A DNA stretch of 64,000 nucleotides from Canna indica (GCA_034359265.1 CP136895.1:2048501-2112500), one strand, 5' to 3'; counted from the stretch's first letter, positions 45,558 to 58,859 are shown. Program-made: numbers and translations. The notes: a model not told the origin generated them from the letters alone.

Positions 45558-48500
45558 CTATGCTCTTTTGCTAAGAGATAGCATGTGATGTGATCGTTTG
45601 CTAAGACCATGAAAGAAACGGTGCTTCCTTCTCTTGGAATGTTTCTGTGATACCTTCGATACAACATAAGGGAAAAAGTGTACCTTCATCAGAAGAGTAA
45701 CGTTATTAAGCATATAATTTGAACCGTTAAACCAGATCCTAAAATGTTTGCCTACACAATAAAATAGTCCTTTAGGTTGCGTAGCATCAAACATAAAAGG
45801 AAGAGATAAATTGTATCTATGCAATGAGGATCAAAATAAGCATGCTTTATCATGGATGGAATCAGTTGGATCATGTTTGCTCATTCCTGGTTTCTATTAA
45901 CGAATACACCATCAAGTAACCATCCAAAAAAACTCCAACACGCACCAACAAATGAATATCTGATTATTCATTCTCTTTATGGAACACTTTGCAATGTGAT
46001 AGAAAAGGAATATGAGCACTGGTAACAATTAACAAGAAATATGGGGATAATAATTCATTTTGGATAGGAAAACTCATAAACTGAAAATGTACTAATTTAT
46101 TAGACAAAAGATAGTTCAATATATTTTGAAATTAAGTATTGACAAAAAAATTAAGTATATATGAGAAATTTTTTGTCAATACTTAGTTCCAAGAAACTAA
46201 ACATGTAGATATATGAGAAATTAAAGTAATTCACCTTAGAATTGTTGTGTATCCCATATTCAATAAGCACAGAATTGTCATCAAGAAGTTTCTCATTATG
46301 ATGAGATAGACAAAAATTTGCCCAGACATGCCTCCTGCAAAACAAATGTACCAACCAAATTTTTTACAAAGTGGCAAGTTCTAAATGCTTTAATTGTAAG
46401 TTTCCAGGACTATGAAATTTTAGCAACTTTAAGGATTGTATGTGCATAAGAATGATATCTTCACAGCTGAAGGTGAACATATGCTCGTGATTCAATTGTA
46501 TTAGTTACAGTCTGATGCTGTAATAGGTCATAGATTCAATTTTAAAAAGAAGATGATTTCTCAAGAGCCAAGATGTCAACAGCTCCTAAATCACTGACCT
46601 CAAGAGTGAGTTCTTCAAAGAAAAAGAAGTTGAGTTAGATAGAACCTAAAAACTACAAAGATGATTTATCAAGAGCCAAGATGATAACAGCTCCAAAATC
46701 ACTGACCTCAAAAGTGAGTTCTTCAAAGAAAAAGAAGTTGAGTTGGATAGAACCTAAAAACTACAAGACAATTTATTCAATTAAGATCTCAGAGAGACTA
46801 TCAAAGTGTCTAAACCAGCATCATTTGGATCAGAATAACAAACATTTGCCGAATATTCATAAATAATTCCAGAATTTCAATAATAGGACCAACAACAGTT
46901 GAAAAACCAAAATTTGATAAGTTGGTGGAAGGATTGAAAGAAAAACTGGAAATAAGATAAATTGCCAGGGTAAAGAACATGTTTAACTCAGGAACCAAAG
47001 AATGTTATAAACATAATGCTGTGGATGAGAACAGTTTAAAGAACACACCAAAAATGAAAGTACTTGCAGTGACTGAATGTTGAAGATACATTGTCCATGG
47101 ACTGTGCATATTGTATTAAAATTCAAGTGATTATGAAATCAAACAGCAAGAAATCGCCAATTTCCCATGTACCTTCTTACGTAGAATCCAGGATTCACTA
47201 TCTTATATATATCAACCAAACATGTCATGATAGAGAATCTAAACATACTTGGCACTACATGGTTCTCTATGGGTTCATTCTTTGTTGGTTGGTTTTGCAT
47301 TGCCAAGGATGGGTGAGAACTTAATAAGAAAACAAAGATCAATTTTTCACACAAATTAATATAATTATGAGAAATTAGAAATACCAAAATAGTTGTAAAA
47401 AATTGTTATGGATCTTAAACAAGAGAAATAAGACGCCTTCTCTTACTACTAACTTTTAACGCATGAACTGTCCTGAAGTTTGTGATCCACTGGAACTTAA
47501 ATTGTGGGTGCGTCAAATTCCATTTTTCCCACATGTAATGAATAAAGTTGGCATTTTACATTTTCCACCACTTGCTTGTGTTTCTAATGACGAAATTATG
47601 ATTTTATTTGTTAGAATAAGCAAAGACGAAGTTAATGTGCTAATGGTGTTATGCAATAGGGAAAAATGATAAAAATCCACATATAGACAATCTTGAATAT
47701 TTACATATTCATATTCACATGTGGGTAGTGCCATAACAATGAAGCTAATGTCTATATGAGTAAAGTGAAATTAGTTATTAGACTTATCCATGAATACGTA
47801 AAGTATAACTTAACCAACAAATTATACAAGGACAAAATGAGTATATGGAAAAAAAGATAGTTTAAATTACTTGAGATGTTACTTGTCAAAATTAACAAAA
47901 CTGAAAATACAATTTAATATTGCTCAGTAGGGACAAGGCTATAGCAATGGTTTTTTGAGGAAAATATCTAAATATATGCATGTCAATGTTTGCAAAATTC
48001 ACTATAAGCAAGTAGTGGACAAGAATACCATGAAATGTGACGATGACCCATTGTTGCCTGCTCCATTTCATTTATTTTCTTCCTGATTGCTAATTTCAAA
48101 TCCTTGACAGTAGCAGAGTTCAGCACTGCAACATCTTTGGAAAAGAAAGAATACTAATTTAGATGATACTATCTTCAGCTATATTTTGATTCAATAAGTT
48201 GGTACAATTTTATCAAAAAAGTGGGAAAATGGCATTTCCTGCATGATTTAATTGATAATTATTAATTAGTCTTTAAGAACACCTAAGTGCAAAATATACA
48301 ACAAGTTGAAAAATAAAAACCAACACACATACAGAAAGAAGGATCAATAAGTTCTATTTTTATGATCAAATTTGAAGACCACTAGAAAAAAAAAATTAGT
48401 TAAGTACTAAACGGGTAATTCCATTATTGCATTAAGCTAAAAAATGGATAGTTGTTGTAGAAAAAATAAGTTTCATACAGTGCAGAGTCAGCAAGGCCTA

Positions 48501-49241
48501 GATGATTAACAAGAAGGATTAGTAAAGAATACTGTCAGTAAAGTGGTCACAGGACCATAAAAGAGGATGTATCTATTAGAAACTGTAGTTCAAACTTCAA
48601 ATTATGTAAATACAGTGGTACTAATTTTTTTTTAGAAAGAGTGAGGCAAAGAGCCACACCATGCATTTCATGAGGGTTGAAAGAAACAAAATTAAACAAG
48701 CCACATGAAAATTAAGGTATCCTAGTCGTTTCAGCTCCAAAGAGCAACTCCCCACCACCATCTTCCGAGGCGAGCCAAGTTGTGTTTATCCAAGTCAATG
48801 ATGCCTAGTCCTCCATTATGTCTCGAGGAAATAACGTCTTCCCAACAAACTAAAGGTTTACACGCCCCTTGGAACTAGTTAATCACTAGTGGTTGAAGAT
48901 CTAACCATTAGAGAACTGTCTAAATTACTTCAGCCATTCTCCCTCCACATGGAACTAAAAACAAATTATACTAAGAGCCAAAAAGAAATAGTGTCAGCAA
49001 AAATTTTATGCATAGAGAACATACCGAAAGAGCTACCATCCATCTTAACAAAAGTTATTTTCATTGCACTGCCTAGCTCCAAATTTATCAAAGTGTCAAC
49101 ATCTGCAAGTGTAGGCTTCTTGGAAACATCTGATAAAATCGGATCATCCAAGAGAGCAGAAAGCATGGATTGCAGCTGGGCTTTCTTGGCAGTGATACTG
49201 CTGTAACCCACATTTTCCTCACTTTTGCACCCTGATTCCAT
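45558..49241 (-). CDS. SNRNP25: U11/U12 small nuclear ribonucleoprotein 25 kDa protein
   Basis: Four coding exons on the minus strand, 49241-49025, 48134-48029, 46334-46235 and 45683-45558, join in frame (phases 1, 0 after a TG|G Trp codon, 0) to give 182 aa. The sequence carries the family hallmarks: LSALLDDPILSDVSKKPTLADVDTLI, LELGSAMKITFVKMDGSSF, the ubiquitin-like fold segment DVAVLNSATVKDLKLAIRKK, GHRHISWRHVWANFCLSHHNEKLLDD and the basic tail HSKRRKHRFFHG. The protein is part of the U11/U12 di-snRNP that recognises minor (U12-type) introns in the nucleus. The start is the first ATG after an in-frame stop. A donor CCG|GTAAGTCT at 49795 suggests a non-coding first exon (about 49860-49796) and a leader intron. 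It converges on the gene ending at 45101. None of its own introns looks U12-type. Confidence 0.9.
46551..46767. repeat. 108-bp tandem duplication in an SNRNP25 intron
   Basis: Two copies, starting AGATGATTT at 46551 and 46659, differ at only a few positions and share TCACTGACCTCA and GTGAGTTCTTCAAAGAAAAA. The length is a multiple of three. The second copy lies in a 61-codon plus-strand frame, but this is inside the intron between 46335 and 48028 and no family is recognised. Confidence 0.85.
48625..48885 (-). mobile_element. LINE ORF2 scrap with A tail in SNRNP25 intron 1
   Basis: The minus strand encodes KPLVCWEDVISS and HNGGLGIIDLDKHNLARLG followed by RWWW, matching the segment downstream of reverse transcriptase in plant L1 elements (CWxxVxxPxxxGGLGIxDLxxxNxALLxKWWW). 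An A run follows about 100 bp later (48625-48633 as T on the plus strand). Only about 30 codons of the domain remain. Confidence 0.6.
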
Positions 49242-49699
49242 ATCCTCAGTGTATCAAAAATGCTGCCGGCATCAGATATCTCATTAGAAAGATGAATAGA
49301 GAAACAAGTAGTCATACATAGTCTGATCTATATCCTCCTTGCAGGAATAAGAAACCCATTTATTTGGATTTGCTCTCGGAAAACAATTCCAACGGGTGGT
49401 GATCAAGAACGTTTCTTCAATGGACAATGATTTCTTAACTTTGAAGAATTAATCGGGATTATATTCTATTCTAAAAAGCCTGGCAACAAGTATGAAAACT
49501 ATAGAAAGGACAGAAAACAAGAGGATACGTAGAGGAAAATGACATAAAACCCTGCCCCTCATATGAGGTATCGTTCTAATCACCATTGAGGCCCTCAGCG
49601 ATCACCGTCCCATGTGGGAGAACAATGAGATCTGCCAAAGGGGATCCAATGAGGCACTTGCGCAATTACCGACCATTGTGGACGAACGATGAAGAATTG

Positions 49700-49860
49700 C
49701 GAAGAAAGAGAGAAAGAGAGAGAGAGAGAGAAAGACAGAGATCTGCGATGAGGGACGCCATCGGCACAGAGAAAGAAGAAGGAGAAAGACTTACCGGCGG
49801 CGGAGGGGAGGGGGCGGTCGGGCGATGAGGCGAGAGGGGAAGATTCCCGACATTTTGTGA
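49700..49860 (-). promoter_or_regulatory. SNRNP25 5' leader and donor, with (CT)n tract
   Basis: Reading the minus strand, a GC-rich stretch lacking ATG (about 49860-49796) ends in CGCCGCCGGTAAGTCTT, a strong donor after 49795. A (CT)n tract on this strand follows at 49732-49700, inside the putative leader intron. The intron would end before the start codon at 49241. The leader exon is inferred from the donor and composition. Confidence 0.5.
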
Positions 49861-51440
49861 TCTAGTTTTTATTCCGGAAATACTTTTCAATTTGCAGAAA
49901 ACAGAAACGTGTTGTAGTTTCCATAAACACAAAATAAAAACAAAAATCAACAAGAAAAACAGAAATTTCAAAGTAACTTTTGAGATAACTCGAAAACATG
50001 TTGGTGCGTTTATTTCTCAACGGTACATTAATTATTAAAAAATATTATATCGTAAAAAATAATCAAAATAATGAATATCAAAACAAAAAAATAATGCAAT
50101 TTTATTACAGAATTTTATTTTGGAAACAAATAGGTAACTTTATCGTATAAGTTTTTATCATGTACAGTCGAGCATGTAGGGTGGGACAAAATTGAAGATA
50201 TAAGACAAAAAAATATTATTAGCGCGGATTAAAAATAAATTTGAAATTAAATATATATTTTAATCCACGTCAAATTACCACATCACCTATTTAACGGGAT
50301 TGATGACTGAAAAATAATTGTGTGATACAATTGAGATATTTCTATTAGTACATGATATTACCATTTGGTGAAATAAAATATTTGAATAATTTTGAAATAA
50401 AAATGGAGAAAACTAAAGTCAAGGGTAAATTGAAATAAAGCTAAAAATTTGAGGGCTAAATTTTTTAATCTAAGGATCAAATTGTTAAAATTTTATAATT
50501 TTAAGAACTCGTTTAAAAATATTTTTTAATTAACATAGTTGTTTAATTAATAAGTATTTTTAACTTTTTTTTTTTGCACTTTTCGCTTGATGCTAAATAA
50601 GATTTTTTTTAAAAAAATACTAAATTATTTTTAATATTTCTCTTTTGGTAAAATTTTAGATCGGGGCATTAAAATTGTCTCCATATTAAAGTTAATATGA
50701 TAATATTTTTATTTGCACGTACTGTCCTTACACCAATACATAATATAAATATCAAAATCATAACATAAATTAATACTAACATATAATAATTTTAATAATA
50801 TTTTTAGAATAAATGCAACGCTTTAATTTAAATAAATATACAATAATCATATTAAAATAGATGCTGAACCAAATTTAAGGATACATAGGCAAAGAAATAT
50901 GTTTATGCCTGCATAGAGCGCGATGATTGAGTTATTCCTCACACTCTCACGTATTGATAATGACACCTCAAGTCCATTCTAGAAGAGGTATGACTATCCT
51001 AAAAGAATAGTATCGCATCTCCTTCACACTCAAACACAAGCGTATTCAAATGACTATAGTGTCAACTTCTTGATGCTCATAGTTAATGGACCGAATAATA
51101 ATATCTACCAAATCTAAGCTTCCATTAATTTGAATCGAATTTCTGATGGACTGACGAGTAATCATAACCTTAAATGCACCTATCATTTATTTAATGCAAA
51201 GCTAAATATACTAATGTCATCAACCACAATATTATAAGATTAAGATTAACAAGAAAAATCATAATAAATTCACCAACTAATGCAATAGTTAAATAACATT
51301 AACCGATCGCAAGTCTAACTATGAAATGTCCAATAATCATATCCAACGAAAATTCAACAACATTTAAAATAATAATGATCAACTGAAGCAAAATAGTAAT
51401 CGCGCCATTTCACCCAACATATGTGTTGGCTTAATTTTTT
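49861..51440. other. AT-rich intergenic DNA, probably old repeats
   Basis: The interval contains phrases such as GAGGGCTAAATTTTTTAA that look repetitive, and a plain AT-rich stretch at 50500-50900. No coding region is recognised and no boundary could be defined. Confidence 0.35.
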
Positions 51441-51444
51441 TAAC

Positions 51445-52690
51445 ATTTGTCTCGATCTCAGTTTTGATGATAACAAATATATCTTGATGAGTTTATCAAG
51501 TGTTTGGTTTCAGGTTGAGTGATCGATACGCGCGCAAAATTTGATGATAAATCGTGAAAAATTCAAGTATCAACGAATTCGGAGGCGATCGAGTCGAAAA
51601 TTAGATTTACACTTAGAATTCAATGTAAAATGATTATAAAGGCCTCAATTCAATAGATTCCTTATATCTATTCAAAACCAAAATCAAACCCGAAATTGAA
51701 ATGAGTCGAGAAATAAAAAATCGACCAATTACTGGTTATCAATCAAATGTTCTGCCGAAGGGTCGATCGACCAACATACGACCAAAATATTTATGTGAGG
51801 TCCAATAGGTTTTCGGTCGGTGTCCGACCGAAGGTTCGGTCGATCGACCTATGATCGAAGATCGATCAACGAGCCTAACATATTTTTTTTCTATTCATTG
51901 AACGACTAATTTTCATCCACACTCTTTGCAAACCTTATAAATACCCATTGAACCGGCTTCCTTTGACATTTGATGTTTCATTCAGTCCATCATTCAAAAA
52001 TTGAGCTATTTTTCTTGAGTTTTAAATCTTAATCATCACTCTACACTACTCTCGAGGTCTCTCCTTTTTTCAAACCATCAAGCTTCCTTAAATCAACATT
52101 TTGATGCCTTGACGTACTAGGGGGCAACAAGCAAATAGCTTGTACTGTGTTTGTTTTATTTTTGCTCTTTATTATTATTTTTACTTGTATTTTCGTTCTC
52201 ATTTGTAATTGTGCTTGTGTATGGTGTGCGAGACATACCTAAGTTAGATTGTATTATTGTTCATTTGGTAAAGATTCAGAGACATCCTCATGGGTTGAGG
52301 AATAAATCATTGGTATATCTTCTTAAGAGAAAAATATTATAATAAATAATGATGAAAATACTAAGCGAAGAGCTTATGCAGTGAATGTAGGCAGGGTTGT
52401 CGAACCACTTAAAATTTTCTTGTGTTAGTATTATCCATTTTTATCATTTGTGTGCATGCTTAACTTATTTATAATTGCTTTATCATTATCTTACTAAGTA
52501 TTTATTTTGATTGCGCCCAAGGTGAAAATTGAGAAGTAGATATTGATTTTTAAACACATTGCTGATCTATCATCTGGTAGTCTGGTGTGATAATTTGACT
52601 AACATTATATTGACTACATTAAAATTGATCCACTTGACCAAACTAACAATTCACCTCTACATTATAATTCAATTTAATTAAATATCATTT
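51445..52690 (+). mobile_element. Possible solo LTR or LTR-derived block
   Basis: It opens with a TTTTGATGATAACAAA motif and contains inverted GGTCGATCGACC-type blocks at about 51760-51870. A TATAAATACCC promoter-like motif lies at about 51938, followed by a GC-poor leader, and then GTTGTCGAACCACTTAAA at about 52397. It ends near CTAACAATTCACCTCTAC. This order resembles LTRs of Copia/SIRE-type elements as I remember them. No partner LTR, primer site or gag/pol was found. Confidence 0.35.
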
Positions 52691-53400
52691 AATCATTTAT
52701 ATATATTTCTAACATGTACACTTAGCATAACTACAAAAGAGTTCCATGTATTGCTCACAATTCTTCGAAAAAAACTGCAATCAAGATCCTATTTAATGTT
52801 GTTCGTGTAATATATTTTATCTCTATCATTGAAATTAATTTTTAATTTATACTCACATGTTTGCTCCATAAGATAGATAAATAAATTTATATTTTTTATT
52901 TGTTTAGTGCATAAATTATAAAAAATATATAATTAAAAAAATATAAATTTGATATTATATTCGGTATATACCGGATTAAGAAAATTCTTATCTAATACTT
53001 TCTCACTTAATATCATATCATATTCCATTCTATTCGGTAAAGCAAACGAAACAATATATACCCATACATATAAAATATAATTAATTCCAATTATTTAAAG
53101 TTGGTGAGGAAAACTAGTTTACAAAAGCCTTGTTATATGTTTATTTCGTTTGATTGGAGGGTGAAAAATACTATCATTCAAATCCTATCCAAATTTATAT
53201 AAAGGGTTTTAAAAAAAGACTGTAATTAGATTCATTTATGCGTAGAGTGAGATATAATATTTCGAGAAGAGAGTGATAATTAAAATAATAGGCATTGCTG
53301 TCTGGAAATTAAAGAAAAACATGTCTTTTGAAAATAAATAAATTAAAAATTAACTTCTATTTTAAAATAAGAAATATACTATATTAAAAAAAATCCAAAA
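52691..53400. other. AT-rich DNA without recognisable genes
   Basis: No reading frame of note is present. The 3' end of the LINE on the minus strand must lie near its right edge, but no poly(A) tail or target duplication was found. Confidence 0.35.
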
Positions 53401-53415
53401 GTAAAAATTTATTAA

Positions 53416-56400
53416 TTACTGATAAAGGAAACTAGGGTAGTCCTGATACAATAGATCATTGAGCCCTGGAGGCCTAATAGAAGTCCAAACATTTGACTTC
53501 TTCAGACATCGTGTTCTATTTGTCGCCCAATTGGCGGCTTTATTACATTCGCGAAAACAAAAAGAAAAATTACAACTGATAAAGTCTCGCACAAGAGACT
53601 GAATTTGAGAAATAAAATGGCTCAGCCGAGGGGGAACCAAGCATTGCCCTTGAATGGCTTGAATAACAATCTTGGAGTCAGACTCAATGATAATATTATC
53701 AAACTTCTGATGCACAAATTGAATAGCATGGAGAATAGCAAGCACCTCTGCACAGGCAGGAGAAAAGCAAGTATTAATGTAGTAAAATGCAGTGAAGAGG
53801 CAATCACCAAGGCTATTCCTAACAATAAAAGCAATACCAGAATTAAAATTTAAGAAAGAGGAGTCATCATAATTTATTTTTATGCATGCACCCTGCGGGG
53901 GAATCCATTTAGAAGCAATTAAGTGATGAAATGAGTTGCCCTCAGGCGCCTGAGTTATATCCAACCGAGAGGAAAACACGATTATTCTGAGCATGATGCT
54001 AAGAGGGGAATGCCGCCTAACATGATGAATCATTTCATTCCTAGTGTACCAGGTAAACTAGCAAGTAATAGCAATAAGAATTTCAATAGGAACACCCTTA
54101 GTTTGGTTACTGGTCAGCCTAAGCCAGTCTCCATTGATCCAAGAATTTCGGTCATGCAAAGGTAAAGTAGTGTGAATTTGTAAAAGAGATCAAACAGAAG
54201 CAACATAATCACAAGAGAAGAAAAGATGATTAATTGTCTCATGATTGGAATCTTTATTGCATAAGGGACAAGTAGAGATAGTAAGCAATCCAAGATGATT
54301 TAAATAAGATCTAGTAGGTAACCTACCATGAAGCATTTCCAAAGGAAATTAAGAATTTTTGGAGGTAACTTGAGCTTCCAAACATCAAACCAGGGTATAT
54401 TATTACTATGTTCTTGCAGTGTACGATTTCTGAGGAAGGAGTATGCACTACCCGTGGTAACAGACCATTAGCATCTATTTTCCAAACCTAGGCATCATCA
54501 TGGGGTGGATTAGGTAACCTGATTTGCTTAATGAATTCCCACATAGAGGCATTAAATAAAAGCAAGCCACAAGCATCATCCCAATCATTATTAATAATCA
54601 AGCAATCAACACAAGCAGTGGATAAATCTACATCCATATTTATAAATATAGGCTTAAGACCTAGAGGAACATTATCACACCAAGAATCATTAAGAATGCT
54701 AGTATTAAAATCAGAATTCACAATGTGCTTGAAACCAAATTTGAGATGTTTAAAAGCATTAACAAAAAGTTTTCAAATAGTAGCACAGTTATTAAGAATC
54801 ATAACAAATGATTTGGAAACAAGATGATATTTATTTCTCACAAGCTTCACCCAAATAGAATCCTCATTCTTAAGATAAGAATCAATTCTTCTAAGCTGCA
54901 GAGATTTAATTTTGTATTGCAAGTCATAAACACCCAAACCACCAAGGCTTTTGGGCAGAGTAATGGTTCCCAACTAATTAAGCGTAAGCCCTTGCCATTT
55001 TTAGAATTAGACCAAATAAACTGTTTGATAAGAGAGTTGATCTATTCAACAGTTTTATTTGTTATCCAAGAAACATCATAATTATGCAAAGGAATAACAT
55101 TCAAGACAGAGTTAACAAGGACCATACGACCAGCTTGAGAAATGAATCTGTTATGCCAAGATCCAATTCTGCTTTTAATATTATCAATGACAAAATCATG
55201 AGAATGAGCAGGAGCTCTTCTAGGGGCAATCACAACCCCCAAATATTTAAAAGAAAATTGACCAATTTTCATATTAAGCACAGAAAAAACTTTTTGTTTA
55301 ATACCAGCAGAAACATGCTTAGGAAAATAAACTTCAGATTTTTGAAAAGTAACAGCTTGCCCAATCAAAGCTTCATAGGAAGCAAGAATATTTTTCATAC
55401 ATTTTAAGCCCTTATTAATGGCTCTGAAAATAAGTAAAACATCATATGCATACATCAAATGGGATAGATGAAAATTCCCAATCTTGAAAGGAATAATTCT
55501 TTTCCTAGAAACAGCTTCATTAATCAAATTTGTAAAGGTTTGGGCAACCAGAATATACAGGTAGAGGGATAAGGGATCCCCTTACCTAACACCTTTACAA
55601 GAAGTAAAGAAAGAGAAAATATTATCATTTACTAGGCAAGCAAAAGTGGGAGAGGACACACAAGCTTTAATCCAATCAATGAATACAAAAGGGAAATTTG
55701 TTAAATTCATGACTTTGAAAATTGCATCCCAAGAAAGCTTATCAAAAGCTTTGTCCAGATCAAATTTAACCAAAATGTAAGGCTTGGTACTTTTGGAAGC
55801 ATAAATGGAATGAGCAATTTCTTGGACAATCATGATATAGTCTTGAATATTTCTGCCCTTCAAAAATGCAGTTTGCTCAGGGGAAATTAATAAAGGAAGA
55901 AGGAGTTTTAATCTGTTAGCCAAAAGCTTAGCCAGAATTCTATAAGTTAGATTACACAATGAGATAGGTCTAAAATCCTTGAGAGCTCTGGGATTATTAA
56001 CCTTAGGAATGAAGGTTATGAGGATCTAGGTCCAATCATGAGAAATAAAAGAAGTAGAATGGACATTCATAATGCACTCAATGAAGGAAGCAAAAATTGA
56101 TGACCAATAGGCTTTAAAAAACTCAATCGTAAAGCCATCCAGGACAGGGCTCTTACCATTAGGAAACTGCTTAATTACTTGCCAAATTTTCTCACCAGAG
56201 AAAGGACAAGTAAGACATGTCCAAATTATTGAGAGATAATTTGGTAAAGGTAGGTCAGATAGGAGTTATATTCAAATTAACAGAGGAATGAGACCATAAA
56301 GAACTATAATATCTAACAAAAATATCAAGAATTTCCTTTTCAGAATAAATAATTTGATCTTGGTGGTTAACCATAGAGAGGATAAGGTTAGACCTTCACT

Positions 56401-57537
56401 CCTTCTCCTATATGTTACCACCCTATGAAAATAGGTTGTATTCTTACCCCCATCATCAAGTCATTTCACCTTAGCCTTGGACCACCATTTGATAGATATT
56501 TGTCTTTGCAATGCAATGGCTTTATTATAAAGAGACCTCAGGGCAAGCTCCTGAGGAGCTGATAGGGAATGAGAGGATTCAATAGCCTCTAATTTGGCTA
56601 TTTGATTATTCACTGAAGAAAGATTATTCTCAAGCAAACCTAGAACATTTTTATTCCATTCAGAAAGCCTAAATATAGTTTGTTTCAAGTTCAAAGAAAA
56701 TTTAGTAAAAGGGCTCATTGAGGTATTAATAAATATTCTAGACCAAGTATCAAAAACAATTTCATAATATTCAGGATACTCAGGCCAAAAACTTTGAAAT
56801 TTGAATGACTTATTTTTAATTTTGGGAATTGAGACATTCAAATCAAGCAGGAGAGGACAATGGTCTGAGCCGGTCCTACTGAGATGCTTAACAGAAGTCC
56901 TACCAAAGAAATGAAGCCAAGCAGCATTAGCTAGGGTCTTATCCAATCTAATTAAAATTCTTTTAGAAAGCTTTCTATTATTACACCATGTATAACTAGG
57001 ATCCGAGAAATTTAAATCAGTTAAATCAAAACTATACACAAAATTCCTAAAGTCACTAACAGATTTATTTACACAGAAAGAAAGCCCCCCAAATTTATCA
57101 GCATAATCAAGAATAGCATTGAAATCCCCCATAATAATCCACGGATAGCTAGAGAAATCAAAATCATTTAGAGAAGACCATAAATCAGACCTAATGTTAG
57201 GATCTGTGCTTGCATATATATTGGAAAATAAAAATGGCTCAATTTTATTCATATGAACGAGAGCATGAATGATCTGAGAATGGGTAGAAAGCACATGGCA
57301 GCGGACCGCGGAGGAGTCCCATGCAAAAATAAGACCCCTGGAGGCACATGAGGAGGGGACAGAGTGGCCTGTCCAGTTACGACCAAGACGATCAATGAAG
57401 GACTGAGCATCATGCAACCCCAAGTGAGATTCTTGTATGGAAAGAATAATAGGAGAATGCAACTTAAGTAAATAAGACAATATTTCCCTAACGGGGCGCT
57501 TAAAAGCTCCCCTTACATTCCAACTAAGAACTTTCAT
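53416..57537 (-). pseudogene. LINE ORF2: endonuclease, reverse transcriptase, RNase H
   Basis: The frame opens MKVLSWNVRGA at 57537. Endonuclease motifs follow: SIQESH, WIIMGDFNAI and SDHCPLLLDL, with RLDK before the last. A stop lies at about 56461. RT parts include GKSPVLDGF, FRPISLCN with ILAKLLANRLK, KFDLDKAFDKLSW, and GVR-stop-GDPLS at 55582-55570, where a Gln codon has become TAA. The catalytic YADD box reads YAYD, losing one metal-binding Asp. The tail from about 54033 has the RNase H features INYDDSS, AEVLAILHAI, IIESDSK and ECNKAANWAT (an Ala-Asn-Trp where Ala-Asp/His is common). It cannot be active. Confidence 0.87.
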
Positions 57538-57579
57538 GGAAAAAACTAAAAGAGATGATTAAGAGGACTCCCCTGAAGG

Positions 57580-58830
57580 TCAAGATGAAGTATCCATCTC
57601 AAAAGTTGGAATCGGCTCCACCAGAGGTTCCGATCGCCGCCTTTTATTGATTGAAGAACCATCAGTTAGAAGAAGAGGAGCGGTCGCAGTGTGACCCGAT
57701 TTAGGGTCCTTCTTTGCACGGGGCCGCGAAACCTTGGGAGGCACAGGAGCCAAGGGAGCAGCAGAGAAAACCTCCTCCAACTCCTGTGCCATCTGCTCGA
57801 AGGAGCGAGAAGCAGGAGCAGAGGTACCATCTCTAAGCTCAGTGTCCATCGAAATAGCTCCGCTAGGCGGTTGGGAGAAAGTGCCGACAAGCTGCGCATA
57901 TGGGGATTTGGGGGTAGCAATATTAGGGTTTGCCCCTTGCCGAGATTTATATATGCCACTTAACGGATCCTTCCCTAATGGATGCAGATGTGGAGCCGGA
58001 CGAAAAAGAGATACAGTCGAACTCATGTCGGACTTATCCCTGGTTAGGTGGTCCGGCTTAGCCGCAACAACAGACAGGGTGCGATTGGAGACTTCAGAAA
58101 TGAGGGCATCCTTGCCCGAGCCGCTGAGCTCATCCACCTACTCGTAGTCCACATCCGTATCGGTCGGGCGTGTGCCACCCGAAGGCCGACGGCGGCGGAC
58201 CTGAACCCAGGGACCACAGGCTGGTTCCCTCACGCCATCAGAATCCAAAACCATAGCAGAGGACGACTTATCCGAAGAAGAAGAGACGGCAGTAGGCAAA
58301 GAACTCGAAGAAACATTAGGAATTGATGATTAATCTCAGAATTTTTGCATTTAGAATCTGAATGCCCAATCAAGCCACAAAGAAAACAAATCTCGAGCAA
58401 ATTTTCATACGAAACAGGTTGAAAAACTTCAATACCATCAAAATCAACATAGACACCATGACGAACAGGGACTGAGAGATTGATTTCGACGCAAACTCTT
58501 ATATATTTACCCCTTTCGAAAAAAACGAGTGATGATCAATTCGAAGAACACGACCCAACGAAGCAGCAATTAAAACTATCAACTGCTCATTCCAAAGCTC
58601 CAGAGGGAGCCCATGAATTCTTACCCAAATAGCTGCTGAAGATATCTTCTCTTGCCATGGCTGGAACATGGGCTTCCAGGGAATCAACTGAAGAAGGTTT
58701 CCTCGGAAGGACCACGGTCCATTGGCAAGAACATCGGTGGCATGAAAAATAGAATCGAAATGAAAAATAAAGAAACCATCGTCTAAATCCAGAGTAGATT
58801 TAAGGCCATAAGAAAGCCACAACGATTCGC
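57580..58830 (-). pseudogene. LINE ORF1: DUF4283-like domain and zinc knuckle
   Basis: From 58822 the frame reads MWLSYGLKSTLDLDDGFFIF, NGPWSFRG, WVRIHGLPLELWNE, typical of the DUF4283 domain of plant LINE and retroelement nucleic-acid-binding proteins. After a frame change it continues to CFLCGLIGHSDSKC (CX2CX4HX4C) at about 58396-58355. A further open part, 58137-57580, is Pro/Ser/Ala-rich with basic patches and ends 42 bp before the ORF2 ATG. Stops separate the parts. Confidence 0.78.
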
Positions 58831-58859
58831 CCTAGTGAGGGCGGACCGAACACTTACCA

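Larger units (their letters stand above)
53416..58850 (-). mobile_element. L1-type LINE with ORF1, endonuclease, RT and RNase H, decayed
   Basis: On the minus strand the order is ORF1 with a DUF4283-like region and zinc knuckle (58.8-57.58 kb), then ORF2 with endonuclease, reverse transcriptase and a C-terminal RNase H domain (57.54-53.42 kb). This is the layout of plant L1 elements with an acquired RNase H. Several stops and frame changes occur in both ORFs. Neither a target duplication nor a tail could be found, so the ends are approximate. Confidence 0.88.

Noticed and set aside
49586..49971. Frames on both strands across the GA/CT repeat
   Set aside because: They are dinucleotide-repeat by-products; the minus-strand donor and lack of ATG suit a leader exon instead.
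57691..58326. Plus-strand frames opposite LINE ORF1
   Set aside because: They are shadows of the minus-strand LINE ORF1.
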